Source: Ferrigenium straubiae (lineage in GTDB: Bacteria > Pseudomonadota > Gammaproteobacteria > Burkholderiales > Gallionellaceae). Taken from it: a stretch of DNA of 64,000 nt. Of this stretch, positions 38,385 through 46,689 are shown piece by piece. Location: NCBI GenBank assembly GCA_019449655.1, contig JAHQXD010000004.1, positions 62,001-126,000 on the forward strand, read 5' to 3'. The position numbers and the translations under genes are program-made. Every line of letters begins with the position of its first letter. Position 1 is the stretch's first letter. The notes under the pieces are model-generated. The model searched no databases. It saw only the letters and a list, made by a program, of their open reading frames with translations, and was not told the DNA's origin.

Positions 38385-39830
38385 ATGAAACCGGCGCTAC
38401 AACTTCGGATATCCCAGCAGCTGACGCTTACACCGCAGTTGCAGCAGGCTATTCGCTTGCTGCAACTCTCCACGCAGGACATTCATCAGGAAGTCGCCAG
38501 AATGCTGGACGAAAATCCCATGCTGGAATTGGCCGAAGAACCCGTGTTGGCTGTTTTTCCACGTGACGATACCCCCATGGAGACGCGCGACAGCGCGAGT
38601 TCGGCAGACGATAGGGTCGAGCAGAGCAGAGCCGACGACCGTGGCGCAGACGATTTCGGCAACGAGCAGGCGGACTGGAATACCGCTGGAGGCACGGCAC
38701 ACAGCACCGATGATGAGGATGAAACCTACCCCGAGCAGGCTGCCGGCGAGGCCAGCCTGCGCGAGCATCTGCATAACCAGCTGACCACCAGCTCGCTGGA
38801 CGACAGGGACCGCAGGGTGGTCGGGATGCTGATCGATGCGCTGGACGAGAACGGCTATCTGGCGCAAGACTTGGGCGAGCTTGCCGAGCTGCTGCCCGCA
38901 GAGCTCGAAATCACCCTGGACGACCTGGAAACCGCGCTGGTGCAGCTGCAGCATCTCGACCAGCCCGGCCTAGGTGCGCGCAATCTGGGCGAGTGCCTGG
39001 CCCTGCAGCTCAAGGCATTGCCCGAAGACACGCCGCAGCGCGATTTGGCGATCCGCCTGGTGGGCCATCACCTGGATGCGCTCGCCGCACATGATTTTGC
39101 CAGGATCAAAAAACTGCTGCGCTGCACCGACGATGACCTGCGCACCGCGCAGCATCTGATCGTGGAACTGAACCCCAAGCCTGGCGCGGAGTTCGACCGG
39201 AGTGTTGCCGACTACGTGGTGCCCGATGTGATCGTCGAGAAGCGCGGGAACAAATGGCGTGCGCGGCTCAATGCGGAAGCCATGCCCAAACTGCGCGTGA
39301 ACCAGATTTACGCCAACATCCTGCAGCAGCGCGACGACAAAGGTTCAGCGGGGCTTGCCACGCAACTGCAGGAAGCGAGATGGATGATCAAGAACCTGCA
39401 GCAGCGTTTCGAAACCATCCTGCGGGTCGCGCAGGCGATCGTGGAACGGCAGGGCAATTTTTTCGAACATGGCGAGATCGGCATGCGCCCGCTGGTGTTG
39501 CGCGAAATCGCCGAAACGCTGGAACTGCATGAATCCACGGTCTCGCGCAGCACCACGCAAAAATTCATGCTGACCCCGCGTGGCATATACGAATTCAAGC
39601 ATTTCTTTGGCAGCGGCCTGTCCACGGAAAGCGGCGGCACCTGTTCTTCCACCGCAATACGCGAGTTGATCAAGCAACTGGTCAGCGCGGAAGATACCCG
39701 CAAACCGCTTACCGACAGCCGCATGTCAGAAATCTTGGCACAGCAGGGCATCGTAGTCGCCCGGCGTACCATAGCAAAGTACCGGGAGGCAATGCACATT
39801 CCCCCGGTGAATCTCCGTAAATCACTCTAA
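38385..39830 (+). CDS. rpoN: RNA polymerase sigma-54 factor
   Basis: A 481-aa sigma-54. The Gln-rich activator-interacting region I is LQLRISQQLTLTPQLQQAIR; an acidic region II follows (about 50-120); the C-terminal RpoN box is ARRTIAKYREAMHI, which contacts the -24 element. It should serve the glnA promoter at 1492. It lies in the common lptB-rpoN-hpf-ptsN-hprK-rapZ order. Confidence 0.98.
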   Translation: MKPALQLRISQQLTLTPQLQQAIRLLQLSTQDIHQEVARMLDENPMLELAEEPVLAVFPRDDTPMETRDSASSADDRVEQSRADDRGADDFGNEQADWNTAGGTAHSTDDEDETYPEQAAGEASLREHLHNQLTTSSLDDRDRRVVGMLIDALDENGYLAQDLGELAELLPAELEITLDDLETALVQLQHLDQPGLGARNLGECLALQLKALPEDTPQRDLAIRLVGHHLDALAAHDFARIKKLLRCTDDDLRTAQHLIVELNPKPGAEFDRSVADYVVPDVIVEKRGNKWRARLNAEAMPKLRVNQIYANILQQRDDKGSAGLATQLQEARWMIKNLQQRFETILRVAQAIVERQGNFFEHGEIGMRPLVLREIAETLELHESTVSRSTTQKFMLTPRGIYEFKHFFGSGLSTESGGTCSSTAIRELIKQLVSAEDTRKPLTDSRMSEILAQQGIVVARRTIAKYREAMHIPPVNLRKSL

Positions 39831-39845
39831 ATAAGGGAGCAAGAC

Positions 39846-40169
39846 ATGAACCTCCACCTGACCGGGCGCCACCTGGAAATCACACCCGCCATCCGCGACT
39901 ATGCGACCGGAAAAATCGGCAAGATCAAACGCCATTTCGACAATGTGATCGACGTTAATATCATCCTTTCCGTTGAAAAGCTGAAGCAGAAGGCCGAAGC
40001 CACCATCCATATCAGCGGCAAGGATGTCTTCGTGGAATGCGAGGACGAGAACCTGTATGCGGCGATAGACGCGCTGGTGGACAAGCTGGACCGCCAGGTG
40101 ATGAAGCATAAGGAAAAGCTGGCGGCACGCCGCCACGACGACTCCGGCAAGCATCACGCAGCAGAATAA
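39846..40169 (+). CDS. hpf: Ribosome hibernation-promoting factor (short form)
   Basis: A 107-aa protein of the HPF/YfiA family starting MNLHLTGRHLEITPAIRDYA, with INVDxxx-type KLKQKAEATIHISGKDVFVE and DLYAAIDALVDKL-like NLYAAIDALVDKLDRQV. It binds the 30S subunit and promotes inactive 100S ribosomes in starvation. AAGGGAGC precedes the ATG. A terminator separates it from ptsN. Confidence 0.95.
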   Translation: MNLHLTGRHLEITPAIRDYATGKIGKIKRHFDNVIDVNIILSVEKLKQKAEATIHISGKDVFVECEDENLYAAIDALVDKLDRQVMKHKEKLAARRHDDSGKHHAAE

Positions 40170-40177
40170 TCACCAAC

Positions 40178-40203
40178 GGGCGGCGGCAATGCCGCCCATT
40201 TTT
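40178..40203 (+). terminator. Terminator between hpf and ptsN
   Basis: GGGCGGC/GCCGCCC stem with loop GGCAAT, followed by ATTTTT. It lies 9 bases after the hpf stop and 15 before the ptsN ATG, so expression of ptsN-hprK-rapZ depends on read-through or a promoter inside hpf. Confidence 0.8.
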
Positions 40204-40217
40204 ATGCGACGTTGATA

Positions 40218-40679
40218 ATGAACCTGATCAGCAAAATCCTGCTGCCCGCCAATATCCTGCTGGACGCCGAATCCACCAGCAAAAAACGCGTCTTCGAGCG
40301 GGTCGGCCTGCTGTTTGAAAACAACCAGCAGATCGCGCGCAGCCAGGTGTTCGACAGCCTGTTCGCGCGCGAGAAGCTCGGATCGACCGGCCTGGGGCAG
40401 GGCGTGGCGATCCCGCATGGGCGCATCGCCAAACTGCGTGAGGCGACTGCCGCGTTCGTCAAAACCTCCCACCCGATTCCGTTCGATGCGCCGGACGGCC
40501 AGCCGGTGAGCCTGATTTTCGTGCTGCTGGTCCCGGAGCGCGCCACCGACCTGCACCTGCAGATTCTCGGCGAGCTGGCGCAGATGTTCAGCGGTGCGCA
40601 GTTCCGCAACCGCCTGTTAGCCTGTGAAGATGTGGCCGGCATCCATCAGCTGTTCTGCGACTGGAAAAGCACGGCATGA
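40218..40679 (+). CDS. ptsN: PTS IIA-like nitrogen regulatory protein
   Basis: A 153-aa EIIA-Ntr starting MNLISKILLPANILL. The phosphorylated His lies in GVAIPHGRI; LIFVLLVPERATDLHLQILG is family-typical. It takes part in the nitrogen PTS phosphorelay that senses nitrogen and potassium state. Its stop overlaps the hprK start by 4 bases (ATGA). Confidence 0.95.
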   Translation: MNLISKILLPANILLDAESTSKKRVFERVGLLFENNQQIARSQVFDSLFAREKLGSTGLGQGVAIPHGRIAKLREATAAFVKTSHPIPFDAPDGQPVSLIFVLLVPERATDLHLQILGELAQMFSGAQFRNRLLACEDVAGIHQLFCDWKSTA

Positions 40680-41614
40680 GCCAGGTCAACGTCCGGCAAC
40701 TGTTCGAAGACAAACAGCAGCGGCTGCAGCTCAGCCGCGTTGCCGGCACGGACGGCGCGGACCGCATCATCGACAGCGACAGGGTCAATGCCTCGAACAG
40801 CGAACTTATCGGCCATCTCAACCTGGTCCACCCGAACTGGGTGCAGGTGTTCAGCCGGACCGAACTCGATTATCTGCGCAACCAGGGTGCTGATGAGCGC
40901 GCCGGCGCGTTCCGGCAAATCGAACAAAGCATCACGGTCTGCCTGATCGTGGCGGGCGACGATGACATCCCGGCCGAGCTGATCGATTTTGCCAACGGCT
41001 CGCATATCCCGCTGTTCCGCTCTCCCAAGCCCAGCGCGCACCTGATGTGGCTGATCCGCCACTACATCGCCAAGGAGTTGGCCGAATCCACCACGCGCCA
41101 CGGCGTGTTTCTCGATGTGCTGGGGGTCGGCGTCCTGATCACCGGCGAGAGCGCGGCCGGCAAGAGCGAGCTCGGCCTGGAGTTGATCACGCGCGGCAAC
41201 GGGCTGGTCGCCGACGACATCGTCGAATTGCACCGCATCGCGCCGGATACGCTGGAAGGACGCTGCCCGGAGTTGTTGCGCGATTTTCTCGAGGTGCGTG
41301 GTTTGGGTGTGCTGAATATCCGCACCATGTTCGGCGAGACGGCGGTGCGGCGCAAGAAGAGCCTGAAGCTGATCGTGCACCTGCATCGCCCGCAGGGCGG
41401 CGATCTCTCGCAAATGGAGCGCCTGCCGCTCAACGCTACGCATCAGGAGATACTGGGCGTGAACGTCAGCACCGTGAACATCCCGGTGGTCGCAGGGCGC
41501 AACCTTGCGGTGCTGGTGGAGGCCGCCGCGCGCAATTACGTCATGCAGCAGCGCGGTATCGACAGCATGCAGGAATTCATCCTGCGGCACGACCAGCTGC
41601 TGCTCGGCGACTAG
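40676..41614 (+). CDS. hprK: HPr kinase/phosphorylase
   Basis: A 312-aa enzyme. The N-terminal DRTGG-like domain (about 1-130) is followed by the catalytic domain with Walker A GESAAGKSELGLEL, the Asp/His segment DDIVELHRIAPDTLEGRCPE and the signature EVRGLGVLNIRTMFG. It phosphorylates a seryl residue of HPr-type proteins. In betaproteobacteria it belongs to an incomplete PTS used for regulation. rapZ follows after 10 bases. Confidence 0.96.
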   Translation: MSQVNVRQLFEDKQQRLQLSRVAGTDGADRIIDSDRVNASNSELIGHLNLVHPNWVQVFSRTELDYLRNQGADERAGAFRQIEQSITVCLIVAGDDDIPAELIDFANGSHIPLFRSPKPSAHLMWLIRHYIAKELAESTTRHGVFLDVLGVGVLITGESAAGKSELGLELITRGNGLVADDIVELHRIAPDTLEGRCPELLRDFLEVRGLGVLNIRTMFGETAVRRKKSLKLIVHLHRPQGGDLSQMERLPLNATHQEILGVNVSTVNIPVVAGRNLAVLVEAAARNYVMQQRGIDSMQEFILRHDQLLLGD

Positions 41615-41624
41615 CGGGAACCCC

Positions 41625-42461
41625 ATGCAACTCTTCCTGATCAGCGGTCTGTCCGGTTCCGGCAAGAGCGTCGCGCTCAAGACGCTGGAGGATGCGGGTT
41701 TCTATTGCGTGGATAACTTGCCCTCGGAGCTGCTCCCCAGCCTGGTCGATCAGCTCATGCCGGCCGGTTATCAGAATATCGCGGTAAGCGTGGATGTACG
41801 CAATGCACACAGCGTGCAGATACTTCCCGCCATGCTGCTGCAGCTCATGCAGAAGGAGCTGGCGGTGCATGTGCTGTTTCTGGATGCGCAGACCGAGACG
41901 CTGGTGAAGCGCTTTTCCGAGACGCGCCGCCTGCATCCGCTCAACGATGGCGTGCGTACCCTGCCGGAATGCGTGCGGCAGGAGCGCGAACTGCTCGCCG
42001 AAATCAGCAACATCGGCCACCACATCGACACCACTGAACTTAATGCAAATGCGCTGCGTGCCTGGATCAAGCAGTTCATCAAGGTGGATCGCGCGCGCCT
42101 GACGCTGCTGTTCGAGTCGTTCGGCTACAAGCACGGCATCCCGCTGGATGCCGATCTGGTATTCGATGCGCGCTGCCTGCCCAACCCTTACTACAACCCG
42201 GAGTTGCGCCCGCTTACCGGAAACGACGCGGCGGTGATCGAATTCCTGGAAAATATTCCTGCCGCACAGGACATGTTCGGCGACATCCGCAATTTTGTGG
42301 AACGCTGGCTGCCGTGTTTCGTCGCAGACAACCGCAGCTATCTCACCGTGGCCATCGGCTGCACCGGCGGGCAGCATCGCTCGGTCTATCTTGCCGAAAA
42401 GCTCGCGCGGCATTTCGAGCGGCAGCAACAGGTGCTGGTGCGCCACCGTGAGCTCGCATGA
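41625..42461 (+). CDS. rapZ: RNase adapter protein RapZ
   Basis: A 278-aa protein with Walker A LISGLSGSGKS at the N-terminus, CVDNLPSELLP, a middle FLDAQTETLVKRFSETRR and the C-terminal RNA-binding signature IGCTGGQHRSVYLAEKLA. In E. coli RapZ guides RNase E to the GlmZ small RNA to control amino-sugar synthesis. ATG 41625 follows GCGGGAACC. A dispersed repeat begins 7 bases after its stop. Confidence 0.95.
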   Translation: MQLFLISGLSGSGKSVALKTLEDAGFYCVDNLPSELLPSLVDQLMPAGYQNIAVSVDVRNAHSVQILPAMLLQLMQKELAVHVLFLDAQTETLVKRFSETRRLHPLNDGVRTLPECVRQERELLAEISNIGHHIDTTELNANALRAWIKQFIKVDRARLTLLFESFGYKHGIPLDADLVFDARCLPNPYYNPELRPLTGNDAAVIEFLENIPAAQDMFGDIRNFVERWLPCFVADNRSYLTVAIGCTGGQHRSVYLAEKLARHFERQQQVLVRHRELA

Positions 42462-42467
42462 GGACAC

Positions 42468-42597
42468 CTTGAAAAACCTACTGCGCGACTCGATTGCGGC
42501 GTTGCGCGGTGCTCGCTTCCTCGTCTACCCACGGGTATGTCTCGGTCGCTGTGCTCCGTGCGCCTTGCACTCAAGCCGCTCGCTACGGTTTTTCAAG
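42468..42597 (+). repeat. Dispersed stem-loop repeat with perfect terminal inverted repeats
   Basis: A 130-base element bounded by CTTGAAAAACC and its exact inverse GGTTTTTCAAG. Its core TTGCGGCGTTGCGCGGTGCT matches the element at 15520-15775, and the rest matches the degenerate copy at 675-795. It lies between rapZ and the NusG-II gene. Confidence 0.8.
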
Positions 42598-42617
42598 GCG
42601 TCCTAGGGTTAAAGAAT

Positions 42618-42986
42618 ATGTTGCAGTATCTGAAGGCCGGCGACTGGCTGACGCTGCTGTTCGGCGGCCTCTGCGTGGTTCTGCTCGCCATCACGCTGTG
42701 GAGCGGCGGCCTTGCCGATAAGGCGGTGATCCGCAGCGGTGGGAAGATATTCCGCGAAGTGCCGCTGTCGCGCGACCAGCAGATCGAGGTCCCCGGCCCG
42801 CTAGGCACCAGCGTGATCACCATCGAGAAGCGCCACGCGCGCATCAGCTCCGACCCGAGTCCGAGGCAATACTGCGTGCGCCAGGGCTGGCTGCAACAGC
42901 CCGGTGAAATCGCCATCTGCCTGCCCAACGAGGTCAGCGTTGAGTTGACCGGCAGCACCAGGAAATATGACAGCCTCAACTATTAA
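42618..42986 (+). CDS. NusG domain II-containing membrane-anchored protein
   Basis: A 122-aa protein starting MLQYLKAGDWLTLLFGGLCV. One N-terminal helix (about 10-30) anchors an extracytoplasmic NusG-II-type domain (about 40-120), with CVRQGWLQQPGEIAICLPNE and a final family segment LTGSTRKYDSLNY. Such proteins commonly sit next to a Gx transporter, as here, where the genes overlap by 20 bases; the function of the pair is not established. Confidence 0.85.
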   Translation: MLQYLKAGDWLTLLFGGLCVVLLAITLWSGGLADKAVIRSGGKIFREVPLSRDQQIEVPGPLGTSVITIEKRHARISSDPSPRQYCVRQGWLQQPGEIAICLPNEVSVELTGSTRKYDSLNY

Positions 42987-43506
42987 GCTCGATAGCACCG
43001 CGGAAGATCACCACATCGCGCGCATGGCGGCGGTGGCGCTTGGCCTCACGGTGCTGGAGAACGCCATCCCCTCGCCGCTGCCCGGCGTGAAACCGGGGCT
43101 GGCCAACATCGTTACGCTGATCGTGTTGGCGCGCTACGGTTGGCGCGCGGCGGCCTGGGTGTCGCTGCTGCGCGTCGTCGCGGGCAGCCTGCTGTTCGGC
43201 AGCTTCCTCGCTCCCGGTTTTTTCCTCAGCCTGTCCGGCGCGGTATGCAGCCTGCTCGTGCTGGCCTTCGCGCAGCACCTGCCGGTGCGCTGGTTCGGCC
43301 CGGTCAGCCACAGCATCTACGCCGCCTTCGCGCATATCGCCGGGCAGATGCTGGTGGTGTACGTCTGGCTGATTCCGCATGCCGGCATCGCCTACCTCAT
43401 CCCGGTCTTTGCCGTCGCAGCGCTGGTGTTCGGCACGGCGAACGGCCTCATCGCGGCGCGTTTCATGGATAATGACGGCAAACCAAACATGGAACGACTG
43501 CCATGA
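42967..43506 (+). CDS. Gx transporter family membrane protein
   Basis: A 179-aa protein with about five membrane helices. VALGLTVLENAIPSPLPGVK followed by PGLANIVTLIVLARYGWRAA is the signature of the Gx transporter family, often annotated as heptaprenyl diphosphate synthase component I. It overlaps the NusG-II gene upstream and ubiX downstream (4 bases). The substrate is unknown; ECF-type vitamin or isoprenoid-related uptake has been suggested for the family. Confidence 0.85.
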   Translation: MTASTIKLDSTAEDHHIARMAAVALGLTVLENAIPSPLPGVKPGLANIVTLIVLARYGWRAAAWVSLLRVVAGSLLFGSFLAPGFFLSLSGAVCSLLVLAFAQHLPVRWFGPVSHSIYAAFAHIAGQMLVVYVWLIPHAGIAYLIPVFAVAALVFGTANGLIAARFMDNDGKPNMERLP

Positions 43507-44102
43507 AGATCATCACTCTTGCCTTCACCGGCGCCTCCGGCCTGCCCTACGGCATGCGCCTCTTGGAATGCCTGCTCGCCAGCGGGCAGCGCGTGCATCT
43601 GGTGTACTCGCAGGCCGCGCAGATTGTCGCCAAGCAGGAAACGGACATCACGTTGCCGAACCGCCCGCAGGAGGCGGAGCAGATGTTCGCGGAGCGCTAC
43701 GGGAAATTCAGCGGCGAGCTAAAGGTGTTCGGCATCCAGGACTGGTACGCGCCGATGGCCTCCGGCTCCAATCCCGGTGACGCGATGGTGGTCTGCCCCT
43801 GCACCATGGGCACGCTCGGCAAGATCGCGGGTGGCATCGGCGACGACCTCATCGCCCGCGCCGCCGACGTGATGCTCAAGGAGAGGCGTACCCTGATCCT
43901 CGTGCCGCGCGAGATGCCGTTCTCCGCGATCCATCTGGAGAACATGCTCAAGCTGTCGCACGCCGGCGCCGTCATCATGCCGCCCAATCCCGGCTTCTAC
44001 CACCACCCGCAGAGCATGCAGGACTTGGTGGATTTTGTCGTGGCGCGGGTGCTTGATCATCTTGGCGTGCCGCAGACACTGATAAAGAAGTGGGGAGCGT
44101 AA
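43503..44102 (+). CDS. ubiX: UbiX-family flavin prenyltransferase
   Basis: A 199-aa flavoprotein starting MKIITLAFTGASGLPYGMRL. The FMN-binding loop GASG, VVCPCTMGTLGKIAGGIGDD and LVPREMPFSAIHLENMLKLS are family hallmarks. It prenylates FMN to make the cofactor of UbiD-type decarboxylases, needed for ubiquinone synthesis. It overlaps the Gx transporter gene in ATGA; the accessory island begins 160 bases downstream. Confidence 0.95.
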   Translation: MKIITLAFTGASGLPYGMRLLECLLASGQRVHLVYSQAAQIVAKQETDITLPNRPQEAEQMFAERYGKFSGELKVFGIQDWYAPMASGSNPGDAMVVCPCTMGTLGKIAGGIGDDLIARAADVMLKERRTLILVPREMPFSAIHLENMLKLSHAGAVIMPPNPGFYHHPQSMQDLVDFVVARVLDHLGVPQTLIKKWGA

Positions 44103-44262
44103 GGTAAAACCGCCGGGGGTAGCCTGGCCACCTTTTTGAAAACACTCGCTCTGCGTCGGTATCGCCGGCAATGCATCAGGGGTCTTGATGATTATTTCAG
44201 TGAATTATCCATGCTAGTATGTGTCCAACTTCAGGACCAAACCGATCTTAAGGATAGTGAGC

Positions 44263-46689
44263 GTGAAACCGGGAAGGAATGACCCCTGCCCTTGCGGCAG
44301 CGGGAAAAAATACAAGAAATGTTGCCAGGATAAAGACTCAGCCGAATCTCTTGTAAAGAACACGGCTCCCACGCCGGATGAATGCAAGCAGCTGGTTGCC
44401 CTGTTTAATGCCGGGCGTTATGCCGAGTTGGAAAGCAGGGCACGCTTACTGGTGGAGCAGTATCCGGATTCCGGGTTTGTCTGGAAGGCGCTGGGGGTTG
44501 CCCTTCATTCACAAGGCAAAAACAGCCTGCAGGCTTCGCAAAAAGCGGCAGAGTTGCGGCCCGATGATGCAGATGCGCACAGCAATCTGGGCAATGCCCT
44601 GCGAGGCCTCGGACAGTTCGATGGCGCAGTGGCAAGCTACCGTCGGGCGCTGGTGGTCAAACCCGATTTCGCCGATGCGCACAATAACCTGGGCAATGCC
44701 CTGCGGGACCTCGGGCAGCTTGATGCGGCGGCGGCAAGTTACCGCCGGGCGCTGGCGATCGAACCCGATTTTGCCGAGGCGCATAACAACCTGGGCAATG
44801 CCTTGCGAGACCTCGGGCGGCTTGAGGGTGCGGTGGCAAGTTACCGCCGTGCACTGGCGATCAAACCCGATTACACCGATGCGCACAGCAACTTGGGGAA
44901 TGCTTTGCGAGACCTCGGGCGGCTCGAGGATGCAGTGGCGAGTTACCGCCGTGCGCTGGCGATCAAGCCTGATTTCGCCGATGCGCACCGCAACCTGGGT
45001 GCCGCCCTGCGCGACCTCGGGCAGGTCGATGAAGCGGTGGCAAGTTACCACCGTGCGCTGGCGATCAAACCCGATTACGCCGAGGCGCACGGTAACTTGG
45101 GCTACGCCCTGCAAACTATCGGGCGGCTTGATGAAGCGATGGCGAGCTACCGCCGTGCGCTGGAGATCAAGTCCGATTATGCCGATGCACACAACAACCT
45201 GGGCAATATCCTGCGAGACATCGGGCAGCCCGACGACGCGGAGGCGAGCTACCGCCGTGCGCTGGCGATCAAACCCGATTACGCCGAGGCGTACAACAAC
45301 CTGGGCAATGCCCTGCTGGATCTCAGGCGGCTCGATGAAGCGGAGGCGAGTTACCGCCTGGCGCTGACGGTCAAACCCGATTACGCCAGGGCACACAGCA
45401 ACCTGCTTTACTGCCTCAGTCAAAGCGAAGCGGTGGATGCGCAGGCGTTGTTTGCAGAACACCGCCGCTTTGCCGAACAGTTCGAAGCACCCCTGCGCGC
45501 AAGTTGGCCGCAGCATCCACATTCGCGAAGCCCGGAGCGCTGTTTGCAGGTCGGCTTTGTATCCGGCGACCTGCGCACCCATCCCGTAGCTTTTTTTATC
45601 GAACCGGTGCTGGCTCATTTATCCGGCTACCCGCAGTTATCGCTGCACGCCTATTACAACCAAATCGCCGAAGATGGCGTCACCCAGCGCCTGCGAGGGT
45701 ATCTGCCGCACTGGCACCCGATTGCCAGCCTGTCGGATGACGCGCTGGCACAGAAAATCCGTGCGGACGGCATCGACATCCTGATTGATCTTTCGGGGCA
45801 CACCGCCGAACATCGGCTGCTGGCCTTCGCCCGCAAGCCTGCGCCGGTGCAGGCCAGCTGGATAGGCTACCCCGGCACCACGGGGCTGAGCGCGATGGAT
45901 TACTATCTGGCGGATCGATTTTTTCTGCCACCCGGTCAATTCGACAGCCAGTTCACGGAAAAAATCGTACAAATGCCGGCTAGTGCACCTTTCCTGCACT
46001 TCGAAAATGCGCCGCCGGTTAACGCCCTGCCTGCCCTGAGTAACGGCCATGTGACCTTCGGCAGCTTCAACCGGGCAAATAAACTCAACCGGCCGGTCGT
46101 TGCCCTCTGGTCGCAACTGCTGCGTGCCTTGCCCGATTCACGCATGTTGCTGGGAGGGATGCCCCGGGATGGCGGATACGGCACGCTGATCGAATGGTTT
46201 GCGCAGGAAGGCATCGCGCGCGAACGCCTGAGTTTCCATCCGCGCAGCGGTATGGAGCATTATTTGGAATTGCATCATCAGGTGGACATCTGCCTGGATA
46301 CATTCCCTTACACCGGAGGTACCACGACCCTTCATGCGCTATGGATGGGTGTGCCGACACTAACCATGACGGGCAACACGGTGGCAAGCCGGACGGGAGC
46401 CACAATTCTCAGTCATGCTGGCCTGGAAGCGTTCGTTGCACATGATGCGGCAGATTTCGTGCAGAGGGGCTTGTCCTGGTCCCGCAACCTTGCCGCGCTG
46501 TCCGATATCCGGGCAGGGGTGCGCGAACGCTTTGCGAAGTCGGTGATGGGCCAGCCAGCGCTGGTTGCCGCAGGTGTGGAACGTGCCTTGCGCCTCATGT
46601 GGCAACGCTGGTGCGCCGGCTTGCCGCCGGAGTCGTTTGAAGTGACATTGCAAGATACTGACCGTATGACGCAGGAGGCCGGCAAATGA
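44263..46689 (+). CDS. SEC-C / TPR / GT41 glycosyltransferase (O-GlcNAc transferase-like)
   Basis: An 808-aa protein. GTG 44263 is preferred because AAGGA lies 8 bases upstream; GTG 44221 would add 14 residues. A SEC-C zinc motif opens the protein (PCPCGSGKKYKKCC), then a degenerate TPR, then eight almost perfect 34-residue TPRs (about 108-379), then a GT41 domain (about 430-790). The GT41 part keeps the catalytic-His segment FVSGDLRTHPVAFF, the nucleotide-binding FNRANKLNRPVVALW with its Lys, and DICLDTFPYTGGTTTLHALW. It should transfer a sugar from a nucleotide donor to Ser/Thr of a protein. It overlaps the aminotransferase gene in ATGA. Flagellin is a possible acceptor. Confidence 0.9.
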   Translation: MKPGRNDPCPCGSGKKYKKCCQDKDSAESLVKNTAPTPDECKQLVALFNAGRYAELESRARLLVEQYPDSGFVWKALGVALHSQGKNSLQASQKAAELRPDDADAHSNLGNALRGLGQFDGAVASYRRALVVKPDFADAHNNLGNALRDLGQLDAAAASYRRALAIEPDFAEAHNNLGNALRDLGRLEGAVASYRRALAIKPDYTDAHSNLGNALRDLGRLEDAVASYRRALAIKPDFADAHRNLGAALRDLGQVDEAVASYHRALAIKPDYAEAHGNLGYALQTIGRLDEAMASYRRALEIKSDYADAHNNLGNILRDIGQPDDAEASYRRALAIKPDYAEAYNNLGNALLDLRRLDEAEASYRLALTVKPDYARAHSNLLYCLSQSEAVDAQALFAEHRRFAEQFEAPLRASWPQHPHSRSPERCLQVGFVSGDLRTHPVAFFIEPVLAHLSGYPQLSLHAYYNQIAEDGVTQRLRGYLPHWHPIASLSDDALAQKIRADGIDILIDLSGHTAEHRLLAFARKPAPVQASWIGYPGTTGLSAMDYYLADRFFLPPGQFDSQFTEKIVQMPASAPFLHFENAPPVNALPALSNGHVTFGSFNRANKLNRPVVALWSQLLRALPDSRMLLGGMPRDGGYGTLIEWFAQEGIARERLSFHPRSGMEHYLELHHQVDICLDTFPYTGGTTTLHALWMGVPTLTMTGNTVASRTGATILSHAGLEAFVAHDAADFVQRGLSWSRNLAALSDIRAGVRERFAKSVMGQPALVAAGVERALRLMWQRWCAGLPPESFEVTLQDTDRMTQEAGK
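44584..45399 (+). repeat. Tandem 102-base repeats encoding eight TPRs
   Basis: Eight consecutive 102-base units, each starting AAC/AAT-CTGGG and encoding NLGxALRDLGxxDxAxASYR, differ at few positions. This is a protein-coding tandem array, liable to copy-number change by slippage or recombination. Confidence 0.92.

Noticed and set aside
44584..45399. Regular 102-base repeats considered as a CRISPR-like or satellite array.
   Set aside because: They lie in frame inside a single gene and encode 34-residue TPR units.
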